Assembly (NCBI RefSeq): GCF_030252425.1
Contig: NZ_CP126994.1
Coordinates: forward strand, 4,087,001 to 4,151,000
Source: Acidisoma sp. PAMC 29798
GTDB lineage: Bacteria; Pseudomonadota; Alphaproteobacteria; Acetobacterales; Acetobacteraceae
Length of the DNA: 64,000 nucleotides
Direction: 5' to 3'
Translations under genes and position numbers: made by a program
Notes under the pieces: model-generated
Told to the model about the DNA's origin: nothing
What the model saw: the letters and a program-made list of their open reading frames with translations, nothing else
The model's database searches: none
Shown here: positions 18,639 to 27,225 of the stretch, piece by piece
Layout of the letters: each line of letters begins with the position of its first letter
Numbering within the stretch: position 1 is the first letter of the stretch

Positions 18639-20321
18639 TTAAAACGTTTTGCCGGCGATCATCGCGAAATGTTCCGCGATGGGGCCGAGTGACAGGGCCG
18701 GCAGGAACTGCAATCCGCTCAGGATGATGATCACCCCCAGCAGCAGGCCGACGAAGAGCAGGCCATGGGTCGGCAAGGTTCCGGCCGTGATTGCGATTTT
18801 CGGCTTCGCGGCAAGGGAGCCGGCGATGGCCAGGACCGGAATCAGGAAGGCAAAGCGGCCGAGAAGCATGGCCGTAGCCAGACCGTAGTCGAGCAAGGGT
18901 GTGTCACCCGAGATGCCTGCGAAGGCGCTGCCGTTATTCGCCGTCGCCGAGGTCCAGGCATAGAGCATCTCAGACAGGCCATGCGGCCCGGCATTCTCCA
19001 GCGAGCCGAGGCCCGAGGCGGTGGAGAGCGAGATGGCCGTGCCGCCGAGCATGGCCAGCGGCAGGATCAGAACCGCCAGCATGGCGAGCTTGATCTCCCG
19101 CGATTGGACCTTCTTGCCGAGATATTCCGGCGTGCGGCCGACCATCAGACCGGCGATGAAGACGGCGAGCAGGGCATAGACGATCATGCTGAAGAGGCCG
19201 GACCCCACACCACCCGGTGCGACCTCGCCCAGTTCCATCATGAACAGCGTCACGGCGCCGCCGAGCGGCGTCAGGCTGTCATGCATCGTATTGACCGCAC
19301 CGCAGGATGTGCCTGTGGTGGCGGCGGCGAAGAAGGATGACAGCGGCACGCCGAAGCGGACGTCCTTGCCTTCCATATTGCCCGCGACCGTATCGACACC
19401 GAAATGCGCCATCATCGGCGTGCTGGCGGATTCCGCCGCATAGACGCCCAGAGTGCCGGCGACGAGCAAGACGCCCATGGCGATGAACAGCGCGCGGCCC
19501 TGCCGCTTGTCACCGACGATATGGCCGAACATGATCGCGAGCGAAAAGGGGATGACAAGAAAGGACCAGATCTGCACCAGGCAGGTAAAGGCGCTGGGAT
19601 TCTCGAAGGGATGAGCGCTATTGGCATTCAGGAAGCCGCCGCCATTGGTACCGAGAAGCTTGATGGCTTCCATAAAGGCGACCGGGCCAAGGGCGATGAT
19701 CTGCTGGCCGTGCTCCAGCGTCGTCGCGGTCGGATAGGCGGACAGGGTTTGCGGCACGCCGCCGATCATCAAGACGAGGCCGACGAGCACCGCCAACGGC
19801 AGCAGAACCAGGGTGATGATACGCGTGAGATCGACCCAGGCATTGCCGAGGTCGCCCACGCCACGGCGCCCGAAGGCGCGCGACACGGCAAGGGCAGCGG
19901 CCATGGCAGCGGCGGCCGAGAGGAACATATGGGCTGTCAGACCCCACATCTGGCTGCCATAGGAGATTTGCTGCTCCGGCACATAGACCTGCCAATTGGT
20001 ATTGGTCAGGAAGCTCATCGCCGTATTGAAGGCGAGGCGCGGGGACATGCCGGCAATATGCTGCGGATTGAAGGGCAGATAGAATTGCAGCCGCAGCATG
20101 GCGTAGAGCAGAACGAAATGCATGGCGCTGAGGATCATGATGACACCGGCATAGCCCTGCCAGCCCATTGGCTTTGTCGGGTCAACGCCGAGTAGTCTGT
20201 AATATGCGCTCGGTTTTGCGGGCGCTTCGAAGACGCGGGCCATATAGCGGCCGAGCGGAAAGGCCGCCGTCGCGATCAGGGCGAGCACCAGGGCGATCTG
20301 CGCCCATCCGGGGAGTGTCAT
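18639..20321 (-). CDS. kdpA: K+-transporting ATPase subunit KdpA
   Basis: The K+-selective pore subunit, related to the KtrB/TrkH channel superfamily. The 560 residues contain about ten membrane helices and the family pore-loop stretches TNTNWQVYVPEQQISYGSQ, LGTNGGGFLNANSAHPFENP, ATTGTSCGAVNTMHDSLTP and ATANNGSAFAGI. These hold the glycine-rich selectivity filters. The length matches the family. It follows kdpF by nine bases. Confidence 0.98.
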   Translation of the reverse strand: MTLPGWAQIALVLALIATAAFPLGRYMARVFEAPAKPSAYYRLLGVDPTKPMGWQGYAGVIMILSAMHFVLLYAMLRLQFYLPFNPQHIAGMSPRLAFNTAMSFLTNTNWQVYVPEQQISYGSQMWGLTAHMFLSAAAAMAAALAVSRAFGRRGVGDLGNAWVDLTRIITLVLLPLAVLVGLVLMIGGVPQTLSAYPTATTLEHGQQIIALGPVAFMEAIKLLGTNGGGFLNANSAHPFENPSAFTCLVQIWSFLVIPFSLAIMFGHIVGDKRQGRALFIAMGVLLVAGTLGVYAAESASTPMMAHFGVDTVAGNMEGKDVRFGVPLSSFFAAATTGTSCGAVNTMHDSLTPLGGAVTLFMMELGEVAPGGVGSGLFSMIVYALLAVFIAGLMVGRTPEYLGKKVQSREIKLAMLAVLILPLAMLGGTAISLSTASGLGSLENAGPHGLSEMLYAWTSATANNGSAFAGISGDTPLLDYGLATAMLLGRFAFLIPVLAIAGSLAAKPKIAITAGTLPTHGLLFVGLLLGVIIILSGLQFLPALSLGPIAEHFAMIAGKTF

Positions 20322-20330
20322 GAGAAGGCC

Positions 20331-20417
20331 TCAGAACGCTTCGGGGCGGATGAGCGCCGCGACGAGATAGACCAGCAGTCCGGCGGAGACGATGCCGCCC
20401 AGGATCAGGTCGATCAT
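20331..20417 (-). CDS. kdpF: K+-transporting ATPase subunit KdpF
   Basis: A 28-residue single-span peptide with a hydrophobic helix (LILGGIVSAGLLVYLVAALI) and the family tail RPEAF, matching the LxRPExF ending of KdpF. It stabilises the KdpABC complex in E. coli. It is easily missed by gene callers. It lies two bases after the stop of a second tiny membrane ORF and nine bases before kdpA, so all three are probably translated from one mRNA. Confidence 0.93.
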   Translation of the reverse strand: MIDLILGGIVSAGLLVYLVAALIRPEAF

Positions 20418-20419
20418 GG

Positions 20420-20503
20420 CTAGACGCGCTCGCAGAGGGCGGCATAGGCGAGCATCGCCAGCAATCCCCCGGCGCCGAGGACAACGAGAACAAGGTCAAG
20501 CAT
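20420..20503 (-). CDS. Kdp-leading 27-residue membrane microprotein
   Basis: An ATG-to-TAG frame encoding 27 residues: a single hydrophobic span (MLDLVLVVLGAGGLLAMLAY) and the tail AALCERV. It lies two bases upstream of kdpF with no room for another promoter, and is the first coding element of the kdp operon. I recall similar short peptides ending in CER/CDR-L before kdpF in other bacteria, but they are rarely annotated. A role as an extra small subunit or leader peptide is inference. Weak purine-rich sequence (GGAAGA) precedes the ATG. Confidence 0.6.
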   Translation of the reverse strand: MLDLVLVVLGAGGLLAMLAYAALCERV

Positions 20504-20585
20504 GGGAACATCTTCCGATGGTTCAGAACATGCTTGGAGTAGGCGCCCCGCGCGTTTAATCGCGATGCGTTTCGCAACGCTGGGC

Positions 20586-20606
20586 CATTAAAGGGAAGTA
20601 AAAAAG
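20586..20606 (-). promoter_or_regulatory. Candidate KdpE-responsive promoter element
   Basis: On the minus strand this reads TTTTTTACTTCCCTTTAATG, an A+T-rich block upstream of the kdp operon. It resembles the T-rich E. coli KdpE site (TTTATA-N-TTTACA type). The match is by eye only. Confidence 0.3.
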
Positions 20607-20657
20607 GCTCCGCCGGGCAGGGAACATTCGTCCTCTTCGCCCGTCTTCAAGAGACTC

Positions 20658-20711
20658 AGAGCCAGATCGCATCCGCTCAATCGCGTAGCGATTCAACCTG
20701 ATGCGTGAATC
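20658..20711 (+). repeat. Palindromic intergenic repeat type 2, copy 1
   Basis: About 54 bases running from AGAGCCAGATCGCATC through a central AATCGCGTAGCGATT palindrome to AACCTGATGCGTGAATC. A second copy lies in inverted orientation at 32110-32165. This copy has CGC instead of AGG in the left arm, so its stem is less perfect. It sits between the kdp promoter region and the 3' end of the DUF1178 gene. Confidence 0.8.
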
Positions 20712-20724
20712 GCGCCCTAGGCCC

Positions 20725-21207
20725 TCACGAGTCCGATCGCGGCAGCCAGGGCAAGACACCGACCTCGATGCCTTCGTCGGCCAGGGCCTCCGCTTCCGAG
20801 GGCGTCGTCTCCCCATAGATGCCGCGCTGCGCGATCTCGCCCTTGTGGATCTTGCGCACTTCAGCGGCGAAGCCAGGCCCGACATAGTCACAGTTCCGCT
20901 CGACTTCCGCGCGCAAGCGCTGCAACAGCGCACGCACCGCATCGGGCATCCCATTTTCGGCGATCACACTCGTCGGCGGGCTCACCGGAACGGGGGCGGT
21001 GATGGCCACAGGCGCAGCCTCGATACGTTCGCGGCGCTTGGTGCCACGCCCGAGGGCTGGGGCCATTACAGCGCGCGTCACGGCGGCACTGTTGCAGATC
21101 GGGCAGATGACGAAGCCGGTCTTGGCCTGCCTGTCGAAAGCGCCGCTATCCTGGAACCAACCGTCGAAACGGTGATCCTCATCGCATTGCAGCTGATAAT
21201 GGATCAT
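20725..21207 (-). CDS. DUF1178 zinc-ribbon protein
   Basis: A small cytosolic protein of unknown function found widely in alphaproteobacteria. ATG 21207 is chosen because MIHYQLQCDEDHRFDGWF matches the family start; the upstream 13 residues overlap the parB 3' end. The 160 residues include C8 in LQCDEDH and a CPIC pair (about residue 35), a likely Zn ribbon, and the MAPAL stretch typical of the family. The C-terminal half (VERNCDYVGPGFAAEVRKIH and ERGIYGETTP-like RGIYGETTPSEA) is also characteristic. It follows parB by four bases. Confidence 0.85.
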   Translation of the reverse strand: MIHYQLQCDEDHRFDGWFQDSGAFDRQAKTGFVICPICNSAAVTRAVMAPALGRGTKRRERIEAAPVAITAPVPVSPPTSVIAENGMPDAVRALLQRLRAEVERNCDYVGPGFAAEVRKIHKGEIAQRGIYGETTPSEAEALADEGIEVGVLPWLPRSDS

Positions 21208-21211
21208 CCGG

Positions 21212-22069
21212 TCAGGCCCGTGTGAGGAGGGTGAGGATGCCCTCAAGCTGTTCGTAATTCTGATAGGTCAGTTGCAGCGTGCCGCCCCGGCCGCGCGGAT
21301 GGATGGAGACGGCAATGCCCAGGCGCGCGGCCAAATCCCGCTCGATCAGGCGCGTGTCAGCGTCCTTTTCGCGCACGGCTTTGCGCGCCGGCTGGCCCTC
21401 GCTCTGGCGCGTCACCAGCGCTTCCGTCTGCCGCACATTGAGGCCCTGGGAGATGACGACGAGGGCGGCCCGCGCGGGATCGGGATGCGCCAGAAGGGCG
21501 CGGGCATGGCCGGCTGTCAGGATGCCGCGCCGTAGCTCCGTCTGGACGGCCGCCGGCAATTTCAGCAGCCGCATGGTATTGGCAATATGGCTACGGGATT
21601 TGCCGACGCTTTCCGCGACGCGGTCTTGCGTCAGCGAAAACTCCTCGATCAGGCGGCGATAGCCTTCGCCTTCATCGATGGGATTGAGGTCTTCGCGCTG
21701 GAGATTCTCGACCAAGGCAGCGGCCATGGCCGCGAGGTCTTCCAAGGCGCGAACGAGCGCGGGAATTTCATGCAGCCCCGCCTGTTGCGCGGCGCGCCAC
21801 CGCCGTTCGCCGGCGATGATCTGGTAGCGGCCCTCCGCCGTGGGGTCGGGCCGCGCCAGGATTGGCTGCAGGACGCCCTGTTCCCGAATGGAGGCGGCAA
21901 GGGCTGCGAGTTCGGTTGGGTCGACTTGGCGGCGCGGCTGAAAGGGGCCGGGCGTCAGCAGATCGAGGGGTAGGAGCTGGATCGACATCTCCATGCCAGG
22001 CGCGGGCGTGTCCTCACCGAGCAGGGCCGCGAGACCGCGGCCGAGACCGCGACGGGGTGCGGTGCTCAT
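21212..22069 (-). CDS. parB: Chromosome partition protein ParB
   Basis: Binds parS, spreads as a CTP-dependent clamp, and works with ParA to segregate the replication origin. The 285 residues start RRGLGRGLAALLGED. They contain the CTP-binding boxes IREQGVLQPILARP and IIAGERRWRAAQQAG, ENLQREDLNPIDEGEGYRRL, and a helix-turn-helix (LTQDRVAESVGKSRSHIANT). The C-terminal dimer domain ends the protein. It overlaps parA by four bases, and a perfect parS lies 1.5 kb upstream. Confidence 0.97.
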   Translation of the reverse strand: MSTAPRRGLGRGLAALLGEDTPAPGMEMSIQLLPLDLLTPGPFQPRRQVDPTELAALAASIREQGVLQPILARPDPTAEGRYQIIAGERRWRAAQQAGLHEIPALVRALEDLAAMAAALVENLQREDLNPIDEGEGYRRLIEEFSLTQDRVAESVGKSRSHIANTMRLLKLPAAVQTELRRGILTAGHARALLAHPDPARAALVVISQGLNVRQTEALVTRQSEGQPARKAVREKDADTRLIERDLAARLGIAVSIHPRGRGGTLQLTYQNYEQLEGILTLLTRA

Positions 22070-22950
22070 GCGGCGCGGCTCGGCGCGGCGCCCAGCCGAT
22101 CCACCAGCTCGGCCGCGAGGCGGATATAGGCCTGCGACCCTGGCGACTTGAGGTCATAGACCAGCACGGGCTTGCCGTGGCTCGGCGCCTCGGAGATCCG
22201 AATATTGCGAGGAATCACAGTCTCATACACCTTTTTGCCGAAGAAGCCCCGGACATCCTGGGCGACCAGCTCCGACAGATTGTTGCGGCGATCATACATG
22301 GTCAACACGATGCCATGCAGCGACAGGCCGGGATTGAGACGTCGCCGCACGGCCTCGATCGTCTGGGTGATTTGCGTGATGCCTTCGAGGGCGAAGAACT
22401 CGCATTGCAGCGGCACCAGCACATCCTGCGCCGCCATCAATCCGTTGAGGGTGAGGAGGCCCAGGCTCGGCGGGCAATCGATGATGACGAAGGCGCAGCC
22501 AGCGAGACCTGGCCAGGCATCGAGCGCATCCTTCAGGCGTTTCTCACGGCCCGTGGCCGAGACCAGTTCCATCTCCCCGGCCGTCAGATCGGGGTCCGCC
22601 GGCAGGATGGTAAGGCCCGGGATGAGCGTGGGGCGTATTGCGTCGGCGATCGGCAAGCCCTCGGCAAGCACGGCGAAGACGCCCCGGCCGCGCGCGTTGC
22701 GCGGCAATCCGAGGCCGGTGGAGGCATTGCCTTGCGGGTCGAGGTCGATCAGCAGCACCCGATACCCCGCCGCTGCCAGGGCGGTGGCAAGATTGATCGC
22801 CGTCGTGGTTTTGCCGACGCCGCCTTTCTGGTTGGCGATGGCGATGATGCGTGCGGGTCCGATTGCAGCAAGACGGGCGGCCTCGGCGGAGCGTGCCGCC
22901 AGGGCGCGATCTTGCGCGATCATGGCACGCGCGCGGGAGGAGGCGCTCAT
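22066..22950 (-). CDS. parA: Chromosome partition ATPase ParA (Soj)
   Basis: A Walker-type ATPase that moves ParB-bound origins along the nucleoid. The 294 residues have a deviant Walker A ANQKGGVGKTTTAINLA with K42 and K47, Walker A' LLIDLDPQGNASTGLG and Walker B FVIIDCPPSLGLLT. About 30 residues precede the usual start, so a later start codon is possible. ATG 22950 overlaps the rsmG stop by four bases, which supports coupled translation. Confidence 0.97.
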   Translation of the reverse strand: MSASSRARAMIAQDRALAARSAEAARLAAIGPARIIAIANQKGGVGKTTTAINLATALAAAGYRVLLIDLDPQGNASTGLGLPRNARGRGVFAVLAEGLPIADAIRPTLIPGLTILPADPDLTAGEMELVSATGREKRLKDALDAWPGLAGCAFVIIDCPPSLGLLTLNGLMAAQDVLVPLQCEFFALEGITQITQTIEAVRRRLNPGLSLHGIVLTMYDRRNNLSELVAQDVRGFFGKKVYETVIPRNIRISEAPSHGKPVLVYDLKSPGSQAYIRLAAELVDRLGAAPSRAA

Positions 22951-23588
22951 GCCTCGGGCGCCTCACGCCGCATGATCGATTTGATGGCAAGAATCTGCGC
23001 ATCCGGCGCGGTCGCGCTGGGCACCCGGCGCAGGGTCATGGTCCAGTCACGCTCGGCCTCCGTGATTTCAGCCTCGGCGCGTCCGCCTTTGGGAAACAGG
23101 CAGGTTCCGCCGGGGAGAAGGAAAGGTGATGCGAGGTCCAGCAGCAGGCGCAGCGGCGCCATAGCGCGCGCCGTCACCAAGGCCACAGGCGGCAATCGCA
23201 CCTCCTCGATCCGTATGGCATGGACCGTGACAGGCGCTTCCGTGGCGGCCGCAGCCTCGCGCAGGAAGGCGGCTTTACGCCCGTCCGCTTCGATGAGGTC
23301 GAAATGGATGCCCGTCGCAATCGCCAGCACCAGACCCGGAAAACCGCCACCCGAACCGAGATCGACGGCGCGGGGGGTTTCTCGCGGGATCAGCGGAATG
23401 AGCTGCAGCGAATCCTCGACATGCCGCTGCCAGAGGTGGGGCATATCCTGCTGGCTCACCAACCGGATCGTGGGATTCCACCGCACCAGCAAGCGCGAAA
23501 AAACATCCAGCCGCTCGCGTAGCGCGGCGGCGTTCTCGGCATCTTCGTCGTCAGGGGTCACCGGCTTAGACTGTTTCACGTGAAACAC
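22947..23588 (-). CDS. rsmG: 16S rRNA (guanine-527-N7)-methyltransferase
   Basis: Methylates G527 of 16S rRNA; loss gives low-level streptomycin resistance in studied bacteria. The 213 residues include the SAM motif [16 protein letters not shown] and the region [20 protein letters not shown]. The first residues MFHVKQ are encoded by the parS palindrome. The start overlaps the mnmG 3' end by 23 bases and the stop overlaps parA. Confidence 0.96.
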   Translation of the reverse strand: MFHVKQSKPVTPDDEDAENAAALRERLDVFSRLLVRWNPTIRLVSQQDMPHLWQRHVEDSLQLIPLIPRETPRAVDLGSGGGFPGLVLAIATGIHFDLIEADGRKAAFLREAAAATEAPVTVHAIRIEEVRLPPVALVTARAMAPLRLLLDLASPFLLPGGTCLFPKGGRAEAEITEAERDWTMTLRRVPSATAPDAQILAIKSIMRREAPEA

Positions 23589-25482
23589 TGGCCTCGAATT
23601 TGCGAAGGCCGGCGAGGATGATCGCCAAGCCAGCCGGCGTCATTCCGGGAATACGCGATGCCGCGCCGACCGATGTCGGCCGCATTTCGGCAAGCTTTCC
23701 CCGCAACTCGGCAGAGAGGCCGCCCAAGGTCGAGACGGCCAGATGTTCGGGGATCTTGATATCCTCCTGCCGTCGAAAGCTGCGGATTTCCGCCTCCTGC
23801 CGATCCAGATAGGCCGCATAGCGGGCCTCCGTCTCAATGGACTCGTAGACCCGCGTGGGAATGTCCCGCAGCTCCGGGAAGGCGGCCAGGATCGTCTCGG
23901 CGGGCAGAGCGCGGAGGGACAAAACCTCATAGACGCTGCGCAACCGACCGTCCGCGCGTATCGGCAGGCCCCGCTGGGCCAGGCCCGCCGGGCTATGCCG
24001 CTCAGCCTTCAACCGGTCTCGCAGGCGATCGACGCCCGCTTGGAACGCGGTGAAGGCGGCGGCCCGTGCGGCACCGACACAACCCCAGGCAATGCCCTTT
24101 GCCGTCAGGCGAAGATCGGCGTTATCCGCCCGCAAGGACAGGCGATATTCTGAGCGCGAGGTAAACATCCGATAGGGCTCGGTCACGCCATGAGTGACGA
24201 GATCGTCGATGAGGACGCCGGTATAGGCCTCCGACCGGTCGATCTGAACCAACGTGGCACCGCCGGCTAGGCGCGCGGCATTCAGCCCGGCCATCAGCCC
24301 CTGGGCTGCCGCTTCCTCATAGCCCGTCGTGCCATTGATCTGACCGGCGAGGAACAGGCCGGGCAGGGCGCGCAATTGCAGGTCATGGGTCAGCGCCCGT
24401 GGATCGACATAGTCGTATTCGATCGCATAGCCGTGGCGGAGGATGCGCGCCTGCTCCAGGCCCGGAATGGTGAGCAGCATCGCCTCCTGCACCGCCGCTG
24501 GCAGGCTGGTCGAAATGCCATTCGGATAGACGACATCGCCGCCGGGATTCCCGGCCAGACCCTCGGGCTCCAGGAAAATCTGGTGCCTCTCCCTGTCCGG
24601 GAAGCGATGCACCTTATCCTCGACCGAGGGGCAGTAGCGCGGACCACGGCCGGAGAGATGACCGCCATAGACCGCCGATTCATGCAAATGTCGCCGGATG
24701 AGATCATGCGTCGCCGGCGTCGTGCCAGTGATGCCGCAGGCGATCAGCGGCGTGTGGATCGCCGCAGTCAGGGTGCTGAAAGGCTCGGGCGGGTCCTCGC
24801 TCTCGTCCCGCGCCAGGGCATCCCAGTCGATGCTCGACCGCTCCAGACGCGGCGGTGTGCCGGTCTTGAGGCGACCGATCGGCAGGCCGAGGCCGTGCAG
24901 CCGCTCGGCAAGCCGAAGGGACGGCGCTTCCCCGGTGCGGCCGCCGGCCGAACGTTCGGCGCCGATATGGATGGTGCCATTGAGGAAGGTGCCGGTCGTC
25001 AGCACCACGGCGCGGCAGGAATAGATCGTACCGGCGGCATCGATCACCGCCGCCACTGCGCCATCCGGCCCCAGCGTGATATCGGCGGCCTCGCCCTCGG
25101 CGATGGTCAGGCCCGGCTGCTCGGTCAGCAAAGCAAGGATCGCGGCGCGATACAGGGACCGGTCCATCTGCGCCCGCGGCCCGCGCACCGCCGGCCCCTT
25201 GCTGCGGTTCAGAACCTTGAAGTGAATGCCCGCCCGATCAGCCGCCCGGCCCATAAGTCCGTCGAGGGCATCGATCTCACGGACCAGATGGCCCTTGCCG
25301 ATGCCGCCGATAGCGGGATTGCAGGACATCGCGCCGATGGTCGCGACCCGATGCGTCAGCAGCAGCGTGCGCGCCCCTGTGCGGGCCGAGGCTGCGGCCG
25401 CCTCGCACCCGGCATGGCCACCGCCGACCACGACGACGTCGAAGTCCCGCGCCTGATCTGTCAATGGGATGGGCATTCTCAT
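23566..25482 (-). CDS. mnmG: tRNA uridine-34 5-carboxymethylaminomethyl modification enzyme MnmG
   Basis: A FAD enzyme that, with MnmE, modifies U34 of tRNAs reading split codon boxes. The 638 residues have the FAD-binding start [19 protein letters not shown] (about 14-32), [49 protein letters not shown]-type family sequence, and the C-terminal [19 protein letters not shown]. The last residues VSRETV are encoded by the parS site shared with rsmG. It lies 32 bases downstream of mnmE. Confidence 0.98.
   Translation of the reverse strand: MRMPIPLTDQARDFDVVVVGGGHAGCEAAAASARTGARTLLLTHRVATIGAMSCNPAIGGIGKGHLVREIDALDGLMGRAADRAGIHFKVLNRSKGPAVRGPRAQMDRSLYRAAILALLTEQPGLTIAEGEAADITLGPDGAVAAVIDAAGTIYSCRAVVLTTGTFLNGTIHIGAERSAGGRTGEAPSLRLAERLHGLGLPIGRLKTGTPPRLERSSIDWDALARDESEDPPEPFSTLTAAIHTPLIACGITGTTPATHDLIRRHLHESAVYGGHLSGRGPRYCPSVEDKVHRFPDRERHQIFLEPEGLAGNPGGDVVYPNGISTSLPAAVQEAMLLTIPGLEQARILRHGYAIEYDYVDPRALTHDLQLRALPGLFLAGQINGTTGYEEAAAQGLMAGLNAARLAGGATLVQIDRSEAYTGVLIDDLVTHGVTEPYRMFTSRSEYRLSLRADNADLRLTAKGIAWGCVGAARAAAFTAFQAGVDRLRDRLKAERHSPAGLAQRGLPIRADGRLRSVYEVLSLRALPAETILAAFPELRDIPTRVYESIETEARYAAYLDRQEAEIRSFRRQEDIKIPEHLAVSTLGGLSAELRGKLAEMRPTSVGAASRIPGMTPAGLAIILAGLRKFEASVSRETV
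23572..23587. promoter_or_regulatory. parS centromere site
   Basis: The sequence is TGTTTCACGTGAAACA, a perfect 16-base palindrome identical to the consensus parS bound by ParB. It lies inside the overlap of mnmG (end) and rsmG (start), 1.5 kb from parB. I noticed no other copy in the window. Confidence 0.95.
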
Positions 25483-25514
25483 GGCGCGGTCATACAGCCG
25501 CGCCGCCCCGTCCG

Positions 25515-26810
25515 CTACTTTCCGATGCAGAAATCACCAAAGACACGATCCAGCAACGCTTCGACGCCCACTTTGCCCGTTAATCCGCCCAGCGCGGCCA
25601 GCGCGAGACGCAGCTCCTCGCCGCGAAGTTCCGATTCCTCTTCGGAAGCCGCGATGGCCAGATGATCCCGTGCCCGCTGCACCAGCGCCCGGTGCCGTTC
25701 CCGCGTCATCGGCGGCGGGCCGGCCGCCGCTGTCGCTTCCCGCGCGAAAGCGCTCAGCCGGTCCTGCAAGATGTCCATGCCCGCGCCGGTGAGCACGCTG
25801 ACGGCAAGATCTGCATCCGGCGGAACAGACCCGAGATCCGCCTTGGTCGCGACCACCATCCGGACGGCGTCCCCAACTGGCTCATCGATCATCGGCACAC
25901 CGATGCTGACAAGGCTGATGATCAGATCCGCCTGCCCTGCGCGCGCCCGCGCACGTCGCACACCCTCGGCCTCCACCGGATCCGCCGTCTCCCGCAGCCC
26001 CGCCGTGTCGATCAAGGTCACCGGCGCATCGCCCAACACAAGGGGAATTTCCAGCACGTCCCGCGTCGTGCCGGGCGTGGCCGAGACGATCGCCACATCC
26101 CGCCCCGCGAGGGCGTTGACGAGGCTGGACTTGCCGACATTCGGCGCGCCTTGGACGACAAAAACGAGACCGTCTCGCATCTTCTGGCCGCGCGCCCGAT
26201 CCGAGAGATGCCCGTCCAGCGCCGCCCGCAGCGCTGCAATATCCGCCATCAGCGCCGCCTCGATCTCCGGCGGCAGCGCCTCATCCGGAAAATCGATCAG
26301 CGCCTCCTGATGGGCCAGCACGCCCGCCAGCCGATCGGACCAGTCCTGGTACACCCGGCCCAGGTCGCCGGCCATCTGGCGCAAAGCCTGTCGCCTCTGC
26401 CCCGCCGTCTCGGCGGCGACGAGGTCCCCCACCGCCTCCGCCTGCACCAGATCCATGCGGCCATTGAGAAAGGCGCGGCGACTGAACTCTCCGGGCTCGG
26501 CGAGGCGCAGACCCAGCGCCAGCAGCGCCTCGGCCACCCCCTCCAGCACGGCACGTCCGCCATGCAGATGCAGCTCCGCCACATCCTCACCGGTATAGCT
26601 CGCGGGTCCCGGCAGCCACAGCAGCATGGCACGGTCCAACACTTCGCCCTGACCGTCACGCAGGCTGCGCAAGGTTGCGCGCCGCGCCGGCGGACAGTTA
26701 CCGGCGAGGGCTTCCACCGCCTGCCGCGTGCCCGGCCCACTCAGGCGCAGCGCGGTCACCGCATTGCGCCCGACCCCGGTCATCGGAGCGAAGATGGTCT
26801 CCTCATCCAT
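25515..26810 (-). CDS. mnmE: tRNA modification GTPase MnmE
   Basis: A K+-dependent GTPase and partner of MnmG in U34 modification. The 431 residues have the formyl-THF-binding N-terminal domain ([11 protein letters not shown] start, [21 protein letters not shown]), an inserted G domain with Walker [13 protein letters not shown], switch TPGTTRD and DTAGL, and the C-terminal CIGK (428-431) whose Cys is typical of the family. It begins 12 bases after the ferredoxin gene ends. Confidence 0.98.
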   Translation of the reverse strand: MDEETIFAPMTGVGRNAVTALRLSGPGTRQAVEALAGNCPPARRATLRSLRDGQGEVLDRAMLLWLPGPASYTGEDVAELHLHGGRAVLEGVAEALLALGLRLAEPGEFSRRAFLNGRMDLVQAEAVGDLVAAETAGQRRQALRQMAGDLGRVYQDWSDRLAGVLAHQEALIDFPDEALPPEIEAALMADIAALRAALDGHLSDRARGQKMRDGLVFVVQGAPNVGKSSLVNALAGRDVAIVSATPGTTRDVLEIPLVLGDAPVTLIDTAGLRETADPVEAEGVRRARARAGQADLIISLVSIGVPMIDEPVGDAVRMVVATKADLGSVPPDADLAVSVLTGAGMDILQDRLSAFAREATAAAGPPPMTRERHRALVQRARDHLAIAASEEESELRGEELRLALAALGGLTGKVGVEALLDRVFGDFCIGK

Positions 26811-26822
26811 AGCGGATCGGGA

Positions 26823-27182
26823 TCAGGACCGCTCGGGCGGCAGCCGCAAGGCTTCGGCCCGGCCACCGCCCGCCAGATGCTGCTCGATGACGGCGTCCAC
26901 ATCCGCCCGCGTCTCGATCCGATACCAGACGCCGGCCGGATAGATCACCAGGCACGGCCCTTCCTCGCAGCGATCAAGGCAGCCGGCCATATTGACGCGC
27001 GCATGCGGAATGCCCGCTTCCTTCACCCGGGCCTTCATATAATCGCGCAGCGCCTCCGACCCCTTCGCCGCGCAAGAGCCGCGCTTATGCCCATCCGGTC
27101 GGCGGTTGCAGCACACAAAGATATGCGCGTCGAAATAGGGCTCGGGGTCGTCCTGGGCTGCGAGGCTGACCATCTCATCCAT
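26823..27182 (-). CDS. Thioredoxin-like [2Fe-2S] ferredoxin
   Basis: A small electron carrier of the thioredoxin-fold [2Fe-2S] class (related to NuoE-type domains). ATG 27182 gives 119 residues. Upstream in-frame codons have no family resemblance and lie in the divergent promoter. Candidate cluster ligands are C24 or C25, C37, C68 and C72, with C77 nearby ([12 protein letters not shown] and [11 protein letters not shown]). It is the first gene of the run leading to mnmE-mnmG-rsmG-parAB. Its partner enzyme is not evident. Confidence 0.88.
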   Translation of the reverse strand: MDEMVSLAAQDDPEPYFDAHIFVCCNRRPDGHKRGSCAAKGSEALRDYMKARVKEAGIPHARVNMAGCLDRCEEGPCLVIYPAGVWYRIETRADVDAVIEQHLAGGGRAEALRLPPERS

Positions 27183-27225
27183 GCGGCTTCTCCTGCTATC
27201 GAGGCATGATACAGGCGGAGTGACG

